Origin: Coffea arabica
Lineage: Eukaryota; Streptophyta; Magnoliopsida; Gentianales; Rubiaceae
Direction: 5' to 3'
Assembly (NCBI RefSeq): GCF_036785885.1
Contig: NC_092329.1
Coordinates: forward strand, 7,440,001-7,504,000
Length of the DNA: 64,000 nucleotides
A model generated the notes under the pieces. The model was given only the letters and a program-made list of their open reading frames with translations, was not told the DNA's origin and searched no databases. Both the position numbers and the translations under genes were made by a program. Shown in pieces: positions 1 through 12,721 of this stretch; positions within the stretch are counted from its first letter, which is position 1; every line of letters begins with the position of its first letter.

Positions 1-475
1 ATCATTTACATGTATACGATGACAAGTATCCAGTGCATCATGTCTTGTGTATCAAGCAACAAAATGCAATATGCTGTAATTATGGTGCCTGTTATTATAC
101 TCTAAATTATGGAAAGTTTTCGTAGTGGTGAAAATGATGCTTGTAAGGAGCACTAACTTTCTCCTTTTGATAGTCTTGTACGTTGACAGAGGAAAGCATG
201 TTTAGGGAAGTTATTTACCTGTATAAGATCTACATTCGCAAGATGCTCAATTTTTTTGCTGCTCTATGCATCTAAAATTGTTTTAAATTTCCAGAAAATC
301 TTACAAATGTTTCCGTCCAAAAGTATCTTGCAATTGCTTGAACTCGTATGCTTTAGTAATCATCTTAGAGAAGTTATGTGACATATCTAGTACTCACCTG
401 GAAATGAAATTCTTTTTTTATATTTCATGTTGATTTAAAACTGTATGATATTCAATGGTTTCTGTCTCTGAACAG

Positions 476-3400
476 GCATTTACTTAACCTGAACCTGTCA
501 GGAAGCTTATCAGCTGAGGTTGGCCGTCTAGCTTACTTAAGGATACTGTAAGTTGGAGTTTCTTTTTGGAACTTGTTTGATGAAAATGCAAAATGATTCG
601 TTTTCCAAGACAATTAATTTTGGGTTTTTTCATTGGGTCGCTGCAACTTTATTGTTCTTTTTTGTTTTATAAATGCGTGTTTCATGTTTGTTTTACAGCG
701 ATGTCATGTGGAATGCAATTGGTGGGTCAATACCCAAAGAGATAGGGAATATGACCAACTTAGAATTGCTGTAAGCTAACGCAGCTTTAGTTGAATGCTT
801 CTATTCTCTAACAAATCTGTGGTATTTGTTGTTGTTTGTTTCTAGTTTAGTGCTATGATGGAATCAAATTTGTAATCACAAAACATTTTTTGTTTAACAA
901 AAATAAGTATGCCACTTTTATCTGGCCTACCTGTAACTGTTCTCTTTTTACAGGCTCCTAAGTGGTAATCAATTCACTGGTTCCTTGCCTGAAGAGATTG
1001 GTTACCTTGAAAACTTGGAAAGGATACAAATTGACCAGAACCAGATATCTGGACAGTTACCTAAATCATTTTCAAACTTGAAGGTGGCAAAGCACCTGTG
1101 AGAAATTTTCTCTGTGTTTGCTTGTTCCAATTTCCCCTTTGGCCTCAAGTTTACTTTCATACTGCAGTGAAACTGGATCTGTCTTCTTGTTACTAGTTAC
1201 TATAATCAGTAACTTCATTTCCTCTTGTTTGTTACGCTATACTCCAACAGCCACATGAATAACAACTCACTTAGCGGTCAAATCCCACCTGAGCTATCTA
1301 GAGTTCCGAGTCTTGTTCACCTGTGAGTAAGAAATTGAGTTTTTATTTGTTTATTTCTTTTATAATACATTTTGCACTAGATTATTTGAGATTTAGGAAT
1401 TGTAAATGGCATATATTTTTCAGGTTACTGGGTAATAACAATTTGTCAGGGTATCTACCACCGGATTTCTCCTTGCTTCCAAATTTGCTTATACTGTACG
1501 CTATCTTTCTTCATCACATATGTCACGTGAGTTCATTGTTATTGCTTTTATGTGTCTCTGTAACGCCTAATCTCAAATTACTCTGCTTGCACATTATCTT
1601 CATTTGCTCGGGTTATCTGATTTTGTTAAAAGAAGTTGCTCATCTGGATATCAAAAGTAGGCATTCTCAAAGAATGCATTCGCTTAATTTTGCAAGAGGA
1701 ATAAAAGCAGGAAAAGGCAATCACAGGAGAAGTCTTGATGAGAGTATATACTTGTGTTGCAAACTTTTGATGGGAGAAATCACAGAGATCTGATAATTTC
1801 ACATTCTAAGCAACGAGAACCTTGAAGTAATATTCCTAATCACCATAAGCAATGTGTGAATATGGCCCGAAAAAATGCCTGTCTTGTGATTGAAGCAGCT
1901 ACTGCCTGTAGCATTTGGAACATCAAGTATTCCCATATGTTCATTTGCTTGCTAGTAGTTCATTTTCCTTTCAAATGGGCACATAAAACTCCATACTTTT
2001 GCTTTGAAAATGCCAATACCCAAGCTCCTATCAGTTATGACAGAAGATGATCGACAGATCTAGTGGATGAAGTCACTCGGAGTAACACACTGTGCAAGGG
2101 AATCAACTTGAGATTAGCAGTATTTAGTGACATCTGGTATAGTGGTTAAGAAAACTCCAAGTGATAATATTTGCTCACTCGATGTGACTAAAAGTTTCTT
2201 TTGCTTGTACTTTCCAGGTATCCAAAGTCTGCTTGCTTTAGGAAGAGTTCGCCCTGTCTTTCAAAGTCCTTAAAGATGTGGACTTATAGATTTCAATAGC
2301 TTTCAATACAACTGTTCTGGAAAGTAGCATTTAGTACTTATAGTAGGATTTTTGTAACTTTGGATAGATGTGGTCTTGAGTTGTGCAATGAAAATATATA
2401 ACCTTTTAATGTCCAAGGTATGCATAAGAACTTAGAGATATAAATACAATTAAAACTTGAAATTGAAGGAAAAATCGTGTCACATATATTTCTTTAACGA
2501 AATGAACCGGTTTGAAGATGAGATACAATCTCCTTCAAGGCAAAGAAGGAAACCGGTTGCTGCTCCGTTTCCATGTGAAAACTTGGTGTGCTATGTTATA
2601 TTTGTAAAGTGGAGTTCGGCAACAGAAAGAAGAATTAATTTCCTTTTCAGTTTAGAAAGGAAGGTGCAGATTACTTTCTAGATGGATTTTGCATTGTCTC
2701 ATGGACAAATGACAAAATAGTATAAATAGGTTCAACAAGTCTACAAGAAATTAATGTTAGCGTCTAACTGACATTAGGATTTGAGCTAATTGCCTATGTA
2801 TTCTTTATATAATGATAGCAGATTCAAACGATAGGGCGGAGACCTCAGGAGTAAATAGGTCTCAAATGCATCAACTTTTACCATTATTTGGCTTATTGGC
2901 TGCATTATGTTAGTAAATCCTGCATTCTAAGGAGGGTCTGTTGAATGTTCAATTGGATGTGGATCTTTTATTCTTGCAGTTGTGAATATTTTGAAGATGA
3001 TTGAAATCGAGCTGGTTATGATATGTAATTGTGCAGTTTCAATTAAGTCCAATTTTTATTTCATTGAAAAAGCAAGACATCATAAGTTATTCATGTAGGC
3101 AAAGAAGTTTTTCATGGTTAAATCTATTTACTAGAGGGCACAAATGCTGTTGCAACTGAGCATATCGCACTAGTAACTGCAACATTTAGTATGTCATGGA
3201 ACTAATCAATTTTAGTTTTTTGTTTTAAAAACTCCAACAATGTGAATGCAATGATTTGTTTTGCCTCTATTTGCATCTAACTTTCTTTTCCTTCATGTTG
3301 TAGTCAAGTTGATAACAATAATTTCAGTGGGACTTCAATACCCGGTACTTACAAGAACCTCTCCCATGTATTGAAAATGTAAGTTTCAAAGGTCTTGCAC

Positions 3401-6400
3401 ATGATGCAGATGCTCATGATTTTGTTATAGTTAAAAAATGCCTGATCATGTAAAGCGTAAGGCATACGATGACTGTACCCATGGATGTGGATATGTGATA
3501 AAAGATATTCGATTTAATTTGGTATCCCATATTCTATGCAGTATACTCCTGCATCAAAAGAAATGTGGAATATTTCTTTTGATGAAAATTTTCCAGTCAA
3601 TGGATGGAAAAAAGTTACATAGATTAGGAACTGCAGACATGTTGGAGAAATTTTTGAGCAAAGATTTGTAACAATTTAGATTTCCTGACTGTATCAGGAG
3701 TTTCCGGAACTGCAGCCTGCAAGGACCGATCCCAGACCTGAGCAACATGGTTAACCTTTTATATATGTAAGTCATCCTATGCTAGACACGCTGGTAGGTG
3801 AATGATCCACAGTTATATTTGGTCTCTAAATGTTCTTGCTTCATTACTTTGTTCGGAATTCCTATGCTGACTGATTTATACCTTCAACTCAGAGATTTCA
3901 GCTTTAATGGGCTAAGTGGATTTATGCCCCAAAGTAATATCTCTGGGAATATCACAACTATGTAAGCAAACTCTTTTGTCATTGTGGTGTTTAATAGAAT
4001 AAAATTCCTGTTATATTGGTGTTTAGAAGTACTTACTGAGTTTCATGTTAATTATTGATTGTAACAATTCTTCCGCTTACCCACAGCTACTGTTTGCATG
4101 CTGCAGCGATCTATCACACAATGATCTTTCTGGAACTATTCCTATGAACTTGTCAGGCCTACCTTATTTGCAAAGATTGTAAGCATCTATTCATTCTTAA
4201 ATCAGATATTGTGTTCCAAGAAAATGCTGCTGCTTAGTTTTTCCGTTCATGGTGTAATTCATATCCATTAGGTGTATTAATCTCTTTGGTGGAAACATGT
4301 ATTAATTGGACTCAATCAATTAAGTGGACATTATTCATGTTGCAGGTCACTTGCAAACAATTTGTATAATGGTTCTGTACCATCAATTATTTGGCCAAAT
4401 ACGACTATGACTGGCAATGAAGCACTTACAATGTAAGTTCACAAACATTAGCAATCCATTTTCTTTATTACATCTCACCCTCAGGGGTAGGGCTATGCTC
4501 CTTCCATCCTCCAAAACATGGTTTGTATGGAAACACTGGTCTGCCATGTTGTCCTATAAAAAAAAAGTTTAACTCAATACTATATATGTGTGTGTATATT
4601 TATATATTTGTCTGGATCACTCCTACTACATTAATATCAACAAGGGAGAAATTTTGTTTTACTTTAATTATGAATCTGTTTTGTGCTCCAGAGATCTGCA
4701 GAATAACAGGTTTTTAAATGTCTCCAGCAGACTTATTCTCCCTTCAAATGTCACGATGAGGTTTGTTAGTTGGATTACCTTCAGGACAATGAATTGTAGC
4801 TTAGAAGCAGCATTTTCACCCTGTACAAATGTTTAAAATATATTTTGGTCATTTATAAGCCTTGCAATGTATCTTATGTTATTTTCCCGCTACTTGTTTC
4901 AATAAATTTCCAGGCTTAAAGGAAATCCTATGTGCGCAAATGTTACCTTAACCAAGTTCTGTGGAACTGAAGACGAAGATGCTGGGAATATCGTTAACTC
5001 AACAAACTCCAGTTTTTGTCGTCCTCAAGCTTGCCCAGCCCCTTATGAATTTGCACCAGCATCTCCTGTTCCTTGCTTGTGTGCTTTACCTCTCTATGTT
5101 GGTTATCGTTTGAAGAGTCCAGGTTTCCAAGATTTCCGGCCCTATATCCATCAGTTTGTGCTGCATCTAACCTCTGTTTTGCAACTAGAACTTTATCAGC
5201 TTTATATCAATTCAACTGCATGGGAAGAGGGCCCTCGACTGAGGATGTACTTGAAGATTTTTCCAGTATATGATAATATTTACTTGAACCTGTTCAGTAA
5301 GAGTGAAGTTCTTCGAATTCAGACAATGTTCACATCATGGGAGATTCCCGATGCTGATATTTTTGGTCCTTCGGAACTTCTAAACTTTACTATTCCGGAA
5401 CCTTATGATGAAAGTTTGTCTCCTATTCTGCGTGATATGGTATCATGGTTCATATTTGTTTTGACTTTTTGGGAGGGATGTGTCATTGAAACAAAGAAGC
5501 CATACAACTTATTATGTATGCTTTTAACTGTTAAAAAGCCCTGATATCCTTTTGAATTCTTTACCAGGTTAGTTGGACCAACCTCTGTTGAGGTTTACTG
5601 TAACTGCAGGACTTCCCTTCTTGTTTATAGAATTTTATTTACCACCACCTTTAAATTACATATCATGCTATAAAAGTTTTCATCTATTGCTTCGTAATCT
5701 TGATGTCATTCAATAAACTAAAGAAATATAGTAAGTTAAACAGAAACAGATGATATCAGATATCTCCCATAATCTCTGTTTTATGGTTCAATATCAGCAG
5801 TTAACTGTGATTTACACTTACATTAATCGCAATGGTTTTGTACACCAAATGGAACAAAGTGAAACATGGTGCTAAGAAAATGTTGTTTTAGTCCACGTAA
5901 AAAGTAACTACATAATAAATATGACTGTCATAGGAAAGGAAGCCTATTGTAAGGATTATGATTGTATCAGGCCATTGGTATATCATCGCATGCATAAAGG
6001 CATCGGCACTTGATGCTGATTGTTCTCCACTCTACCGCATATAATGCAATTCTGATATATTAGTTAATAGTGATTGTGGTACTTAAAAACTTAGAATTGT
6101 ATAACCACAAGTTCCGAGACTTGTGCTTTTGGTTATCTTATGTGGTTGTAAGTTTAATTACAGTGTGAAAGTCTATTGGCCTTTCTATATGTCTCATGGT
6201 CTATTGACATTACTGAAATTGTGCATTTAATTTCATCACGGACAAGTTATTGATCCTGTTCAGGTCATTCAAAGAGGCAGGGGGACAAAGTACTTCATAT
6301 CTGCATGTCCCCATAAATTTTGAAAAACTAGTCTAATCCTAAATTTTTCTTCTAACTTGCAGTAATTTCTCCTTCAGCTTCTGGTTTAAGCAAGGCTGCC

Positions 6401-9325
6401 ATAGGCGGCATTGTTTCAGGGGCCATTGCTACTGCAGCTATACTATGTGCTTGTATGCTGTGGCTTATCTTGAAATTCCGCAAGAGGAAACATCATGCAG
6501 TTTCAAAAGGACATAACTGTGAGTTTCCTATCGTTGGAGATTTTGGTGACAATACGAAGATTAAAGTTCATCATTGTTTCTTAGTGGTGGTGTATAAGGC
6601 AACTCCTGATAGCATGCCATTATGCAAGTATACGTTCAGTTGTTGATCGTACAACGAAGAAAAAGGATTGCTTTGAAGCTTGAAATATATCCTCTCCTTG
6701 AATTAGCCTATATTGTGCTAAAGTTAATTTTTAATCAATTGGTTAAAAAAACTGATTGATATGGCCTCCCTATGTTTCTTCCTTTAGTTCGGTATGTCCT
6801 GGAATACTGATTTGCATGCAATAAGGTTTATTTCTGCAATCACAAATCATGAAATTTAAAGGGGCTGTGTGGGTTGTTATACTTGTTAATTGACTGATAG
6901 GGGAAGAGTTTTATATGGTGGTTGAAATCTATCATTTTGTAATATTTCATGTTATACTTGCAGTGTCAAAGATCTCGGTCAAAATCGATGGTGTGAAAAA
7001 ATTTTCTTACAAAGAAATGGCTCTTGCAACCAACAACTTTGATAGCTCTAGCCAAGTTGGACAAGGAGGGTATGGAAAAGTCTTTAAAGGCATTCTAGCT
7101 GATGGAAATATTGTTGCCATTAAGCGTGCTCAAGTGGGTTCAATGCAAGGTGAAAAGGAGTTCCTTACAGAAATAGAACTCCTATCAAGATTACATCATA
7201 GAAACTTGGTTTCTCTGATTGGATACTGCGATGAAGAAGGTGAACAGGTACCCGTAGAATATCACATTCAACATCAGCTAGGCTTTTTCAACTTTTCAGC
7301 ACTGTAGTTCTTTTTTTACTTTTTCCAATTCTTTATGTTTTCTTTTTTTTTTTTTTGTGGGGTCGGGGTGAGTGGGGGAGGAGGAACTAAGGCAATGATG
7401 GTTGCTTGAGGTGGATGTTTGACTTCTTGACGTAACACTTGAGGCTTGGACAGAGGATTTGCATTCCATTGTTGTGAAAATCAAGATTTTAGTACAATTC
7501 TACTAGGAAACCTATCAAAACACCGGGAGGGGGGGGATTGCAGCAAGGAGCAACATCTTGCAATTTAAGCTCCTCAGCTGTACAAAACAGACTATATAGT
7601 TAAAATCACGTGTTCATGGATAATGATTATTTTCCCTTGTTCATGGTGCTTTATGATGCAGATGTTGGTTTACGAATTCTTGTCTGATGGTACCTTGAGG
7701 GATCACCTGTCTGGTACTTTACGTCAACTGCCTTCTCAATTTTCTTCTGACTATTGATTGATTACTTATGCTTTTCTATTTCTTGATTGACATTTTCTTG
7801 CACAAAATTAGTCCTCTGTGACCTAGTATGAACCCTCACTTATATTTACAATGAGGCTGAGCTGGTGCACGTGGAGACACAATGGCACACCGCCAAGTGT
7901 GTGTTTGTGTTCTTCTTGATACAAATCGGAACATTTTGTTTCTTTGTTTTATATTTCTTCCTCTGGACCCGCTTAGGAGTAAGGGGGAGGTGAGTAGACA
8001 AAATTTGGATCCACAGGTCATAGAGTACTGAACTTATAGTTTATCTGAGTAGCAAATTACTTCAGCTGGTCATTCACATGCAATTTTAGGGGTTATTAAT
8101 GTACAGTTGGTGTGTTGCTTGTATATCGCAGGCAAGTCTAAGGAGCCTCTTAGTTTCACTATGAGGTTGAGAATTGCGTTAGGTTCAGCTAAGGGAATCC
8201 TCTACCTACATACAGAAGCTAATCCTCCTATATTTCATCGAGATATCAAGGCAACAAACATACTATTAGACTCTGGCTTTACAGCTAAGGTTGCCGATTT
8301 TGGACTCTCACGGCTTGCTCCAATTCCTGATCTTGAAGGAACTGCTCCTGCTTATGTATCTACTGTTGTTAAGGGGACTCCGGTAAGCATGATCCAGTTA
8401 GCAGACGAGTTTTTTTTTTTTTTTTTTTTTTTTTGTGAACGAGAGCCATTATTAACATCTTCTTTCCCCCTTGGGAAGTCAATATCCAATTTTCTCTGAT
8501 CTGTTTATTCTGTTCAAGTTCTGAATGTTATCATCCACCCTGTTGATGAAATAATATGCAATACATTGTCAATTCACATTCAAAGAGCTACCTGCTCCCT
8601 TTTGTAATCATGCAGTCAAATAAGAATAGGCAAGCATATATACTCCATTATAGATGTGATAACTCGAGGAGAATATCTTTGCAGGGTTACGTTGATCCAG
8701 ACTATTTCCTGACTCGTAAGCTTACTGATAAAAGTGATGTTTATAGCCTGGGTGTGGTATTTCTGGAGCTGTTGACAGGAATGCCACCAATTGTACACGG
8801 CAAAAACATTGTCCGTGAGGTAATTTCTCACACTTTTGTTGTCATAGGGTGAAAGTAACCAATATACTGATCACATATTCACATGCATATTCTAAGCCAC
8901 TTGTTGATCATCCTCTTGAACTTCACCTTGTTGCGGCAGAGATGTCTCTCTTAACTGACTTTAAACAAAATATGAACCAGGTGAAGGATGCCTATAGTTC
9001 GGGTAGGATGATTTCGGTCATTGATAAGCATATAGGATCTCATCTCCCTGACTGTGTAGAGAAGTTCATGACTCTAGCTCTCAAGTGCTGTGAAGAAGAG
9101 ACAGGGGCCCGACCTTCAATGGCAGAAGTGGTGAGAGAGCTTGAAGACATTTGGCTACTAATGCCAGAGCCTGAAGCTAAACTAGCAGAATCCTCTGCCA
9201 CTAGCCCTGGAGGATATGCAATTTTATCTTCATCCGCTGCAACGAGAAATCCTCACACTTCCTCTGATGATTCCCTTGGCAGAGACCCTGGCAGTGAAGT
9301 AATCTCCACCCTCACACCTAGATGA
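476..9325 (+). CDS. LRR receptor-like protein kinase, LRR-VIII-1 type (At1g06840-like), 5' end outside window
   Basis: Plasma-membrane receptor kinase: extracellular LRRs, one membrane helix, cytosolic Ser/Thr kinase; ligand unknown. Exons read: 476-547, 699-770, 954-1097, 1251-1322, 1424-1495, 3304-3378, 3698-3766, 3893-3961, 4107-4178, 4346-4432, 4692-4760, 4914-5413, 6363-6518, 6964-7247, 7662-7713, 8132-8382, 8685-8819, 8981-9325. All have GT/AG edges and matching phases; the 5413/6363 junction is the least certain. LRR exons are 72 nt or small variants, one 24-residue repeat each (e.g. [18 protein letters not shown]). Exon 4914-5413 is the Cys-rich juxtamembrane domain; 6363-6518 holds the helix ([20 protein letters not shown]). 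The kinase has [32 protein letters not shown] and the APE-region GYVDPDYF, so it looks active. Introns 1496-3303 and 5414-6362 are long and hold no other gene I can see. Stop TGA at 9323. The N-terminal signal peptide and first LRRs lie to the left. Confidence 0.93.
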
Positions 9326-9604
9326 TCATTGACCTTGTATTTATATATTGCCCTCACCCTCCATGTAGGGAACTCATTTCTTTGGTATATGAGCAGGCAT
9401 CTGTGTGCAGTTCTTTGTGTTTTTCATGCTAAACTTTGGCACAATGAATCAAAGCTCATTGTATTATAACTAGTTGATGCATAGATTGAGACGAAAGAAA
9501 TCATGGCCTTGTATGATAGTTCATGCGGAGGATGTTATTTGCAAATTAGCTGCATGTATGTGATTCTCTTTTTAAGTAATACAAAAACCATGGTTGTATT
9601 AAGT

Positions 9605-10157
9605 TCAGAGTTGCATCGGTGACAGTTTTTCTAGTATTTCAAGCTCCAAGGTATCGAATGCTTTGACAATGATAGCAGAAGCCCTGTGTGTATCATTCCA
9701 CTGTGGTAGGTTAAGATGGAACATCATGTCCTCTTGGTCTATAATTCTAGTCAAAAGTAGGGAGAACCGGAGAACCTTCAGGCTTGTACCTTCCAATCCA
9801 GACATCCAAACTGGAAGCTGCAAGTCAAATGGTCGAGGGATAAACTACCACGAGCAAGAATTCTAATCAGTGGATTTTCTGAACTCTCACAAACTATATT
9901 GCAGAAATACTTAAGATACATGTATGATCAGGCAGGATTCACAAAATAACAACACGAAAACTTGAAAGTTGAAACATGATCTAATAAGAATAATACACCT
10001 TTTGAGTGGTTCTCCATGGGTCCAAAGAAGCACATCAGGAAAGCCTAACAACTCTTGAGGAACTTGTAACGTGAAAATCATGCAACGACCAGAGACCATA
10101 CAAGCTATTGGAGAGGACAATGGGAGTTGTAGGGTGTCATTTGAGTCTGATAACTAG
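9605..10157 (-). pseudogene. UGT85-type glycosyltransferase relic
   Basis: The minus strand holds two decayed pieces of a UGT85 gene in correct order. Around 10000-10157 the reading CMVSGRCMIFTLQVPQELL, then FPDVLLWT, parallels [19 protein letters not shown] and IPDVFFWT of the intact genes at 13.7 and 22.3 kb. It runs into a PLK-codon/GT donor at about 10007, the same place as their exon 1 end. At 9605-9850 the reading ASAIIVKAFDTLELEILEKL parallels [20 protein letters not shown] of exon 2. The N-terminal part with the catalytic His and the whole C-terminal half with the PSPG box are missing, and frames are broken near 10130. It is a third, dead member of this cluster, on the same strand. 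It is more diverged than the other two are from each other, so it is not a product of the recent duplication. Confidence 0.8.
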
Positions 10158-10997
10158 GTGTCCCAACGGGGCCAGTGGATGCTTTCCAGTGGACCTGACG
10201 GCTGCCCTCACATCTACGGCAGCATTCTCTTCCCTCCCAGAGGCCATCTGGGGTGGCTGATAAATTAGGATTGTAGCAACCTAGGATGTGAAAGCCCCCT
10301 CTGGTGGAGGTTGTCTTGCAGTTTTCAGCGTGGGTTTTATCATTTATGTGGCCTGGAGACTGAAGGCAGCGGCACTAGGATTGCATCAGGCCTAAGCCTC
10401 TCGTTGTCTTTAGACATTGAACCAAAGATTTCTCTTTGGTCCGGATTTTTGTTGTACTCAATTTCACTTTTCTTCGAACATAAATAATTGGCAATGTTTT
10501 TGGGTAACAGAATTGCATTAAATATATTCACATTAATTAGGTGGTTACTCAACATTAATTAAGCGTTTTCAGTGCAAATCCGGAATAGATGATTATATAA
10601 TGACTAAGTATTGCTGTCGCATGAGAAATATTTAAGCCTTCGCTGGATATCATTGAGTTTACTTTTAGACCTACTCTCAATTTTAGAAGGGCAAATTACA
10701 AATAACATCCCTATGATCTCATTTATTATCACATAATAACCATATAGTTGGCAAATAGTCATATGACCCCTTGTAATTTTATACGAAGAGAGAAGTAGAG
10801 GGATATCACTATACAACCTTCACTAACCGCGATTGTGTACACACACACACCCTTACAATCAGATAAATTGACTATAAGCGCCAAATCGCATTTCTTTTAC
10901 AATCAAATGAATAAATTGTGAGTACCAAACGACGAGGTGTATAACTAAATGATAAGTGTATGTATCAAAATGATAATGATAAGATGCAAATTATCTA
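10158..10997. other. intergenic, no gene seen
   Basis: AT-rich sequence between the UGT relic and the tandem repeat. I found no coding match. Short reading frames here have no recognisable motif. A (CA) run of about 12 bases occurs at about 10837-10849. Confidence 0.5.
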
Positions 10998-11205
10998 GCA
11001 CCATGCATAATCAAACAAATGAAGTGTAAGATCAATAACAAAGTATCATAAGATGTACAAACATATAAACAAAGTGTAACTATCAAATGACATAATATCT
11101 CGCACCATGCATAATCAAACAAATGAAGTGTAAGATCAATAACAAAATATCAAAAGATGTACAAACATGTAAACCAAGTGTAACTATCAAATGACATAAT
11201 ATACA
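10998..11205. repeat. two-copy 104-bp tandem repeat
   Basis: The stretch beginning GCACCATGCATAATCAAACA at 10998 recurs at 11102 with only a few changes, giving a period of 104 bp and two copies. No coding content. Confidence 0.85.
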
Positions 11206-11916
11206 ATCAAACGGTCAAACTATAAGGAACAAGCATTTTTAGTAAGGTTGTTACAAGATATTCCTCGCATTTTACGTAGAAGTTGGTGTTAATTACAACT
11301 TAATTATGTTGACTTATTTAAATCCGTCCACCAACAACACGCCCAAACCTGCCCATCAATTTTGAATGGGTCAAAATAAGTACTCAATTAACCATTTAAT
11401 TTACATGTAATAGGTTGACTCGACTCACCCATTTATATACATTTAAAAATTATTATACATTCAAACTCAACTTTTAGTGAGTGTTAAGCAAATAAATTTG
11501 AATTTCTTACCAATCTAATAACAATAAAATATCATTATTTCTTCTCAAACAACATGCGAAAAAATAGAAAAAAATATAAAATTTTAAGTGACTCGTAAAT
11601 TAGTAATTAAATATTTAAATGAGTATAAATGAATTGATTCAATTAGACCCATTACTCAATTATGACTCGTTCATACACTCCCGAGTCATCCATTTTGATA
11701 CCTCTAGTTTTATGTTAAACCAGAATTAGAAAGGAATATAAAACATCATTGAGCCAAAACTCTTACTATCTTGCTGGCTGGAATAATGCTGTGCCATGCA
11801 AACGTACCTATCTTAGTACAGCCCGAATAATTGCACTTCCTAAGTAATCCAACCGAAACCACCAGGCCAAGGTGACCACCACCAAAGCATCAAAGCATTA
11901 AAAATTGTCACATTAA

Positions 11917-12721
11917 GGGTCTGTTTGGTTGGAAGTAAAATGTTTTCCTTGGTAAAATATTTTCCGTGGAAGTAATTTTCCATGAAAATCATTTCCCTTT
12001 CATCATTTTCAGGTGTTTGGTTAGTTTATTGAAAATATTTTCTTACTTCATTTTTCTGGTGTTTGTTTAACTTTTGAAATATTTTCACTTTTATCTCTAT
12101 CTTTACTTTCTACACATTATAACTACATACTTCTTCCCATGCAAAATAAGAAAATTTATCTCATTGTTTAACTTTAAAAAATCTTGGAGAAATGTATATA
12201 TGAATAAAAAATATCTCCTTAAGCAATAAACAAATTGCTGGCCATTTAGTGTCAAATATCAATCACATGCAATGCTTATTGTGACATATATCTTGCACTC
12301 TCACTGCTGAAAGTTTCTCTAGAAAAGAATGTCCCTATTATACATAATTAATTACTAGCATAGGATGAGCAGGATGAGGTTTTTTTTTATTTTGAATATA
12401 CTAGGGGGAGGGTTGGGTGGTACGGGGGAGGGAGTGTAAGGAAGAGATCTTGGGTTCGAGTCCTCCTGTTTACACTAAAAAAAAAAAAAAAAAAAAAGAA
12501 CATACTACAAAATGTTTTCAGTAAGTTTGGAACATACTACAGGCGGGATGCATGCATTTCGGAAAACAACTTCAGTAAGTTTGGAAGGGAAGTTGTTTTC
12601 CATAAGATGAGTGAAAATATTTTACATAGGAAAATGTTTTCAGTAACTTTTGTGCAACCAAACACTGGAAATTAGGAAAATATTTTCCTGGAAAACATTT
12701 TCACCCGAAACAAACGGACCC
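11917..12721. mobile_element. Tourist/PIF-Harbinger-like MITE, 805 bp
   Basis: The ends GGGTCTGTTTGGTT and (complement of the right end) GGGTCCGTTTGTTT form terminal inverted repeats. Similarity of the two ends continues inward for about 50 bp through GTAAAATGTTTTCC-like stretches. It is flanked by TAA on both sides (11914-11916 and 12722-12724), the three-base duplication typical of PIF/Harbinger elements. No transposase reading frame, so it is non-autonomous. It sits inside the retroposon 11857-12897 and contains the SINE-like unit 12404-12497. Confidence 0.85.
12404..12497 (+). mobile_element. SINE-like element nested in MITE
   Basis: A 94-bp G-rich unit with a box-B-like GGGTTCGAGTCC at about 12451 and a 21-A tail. 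It is flanked by GAATATACTA (12394-12403) and GAACATACTA (12498-12507), a 10-bp target duplication with one mismatch. Related units occur at 37597, 46057 and about 46890. Confidence 0.75.

Noticed and set aside
1323-1793. 156-codon open frame within the receptor kinase gene
   Set aside because: It runs from intron sequence through exon 1424-1495 into the next intron; only the 72-nt LRR exon is real.
10998-11205. CRISPR-like or satellite array
   Set aside because: Only two 104-bp units with no spacers; a simple tandem duplication.
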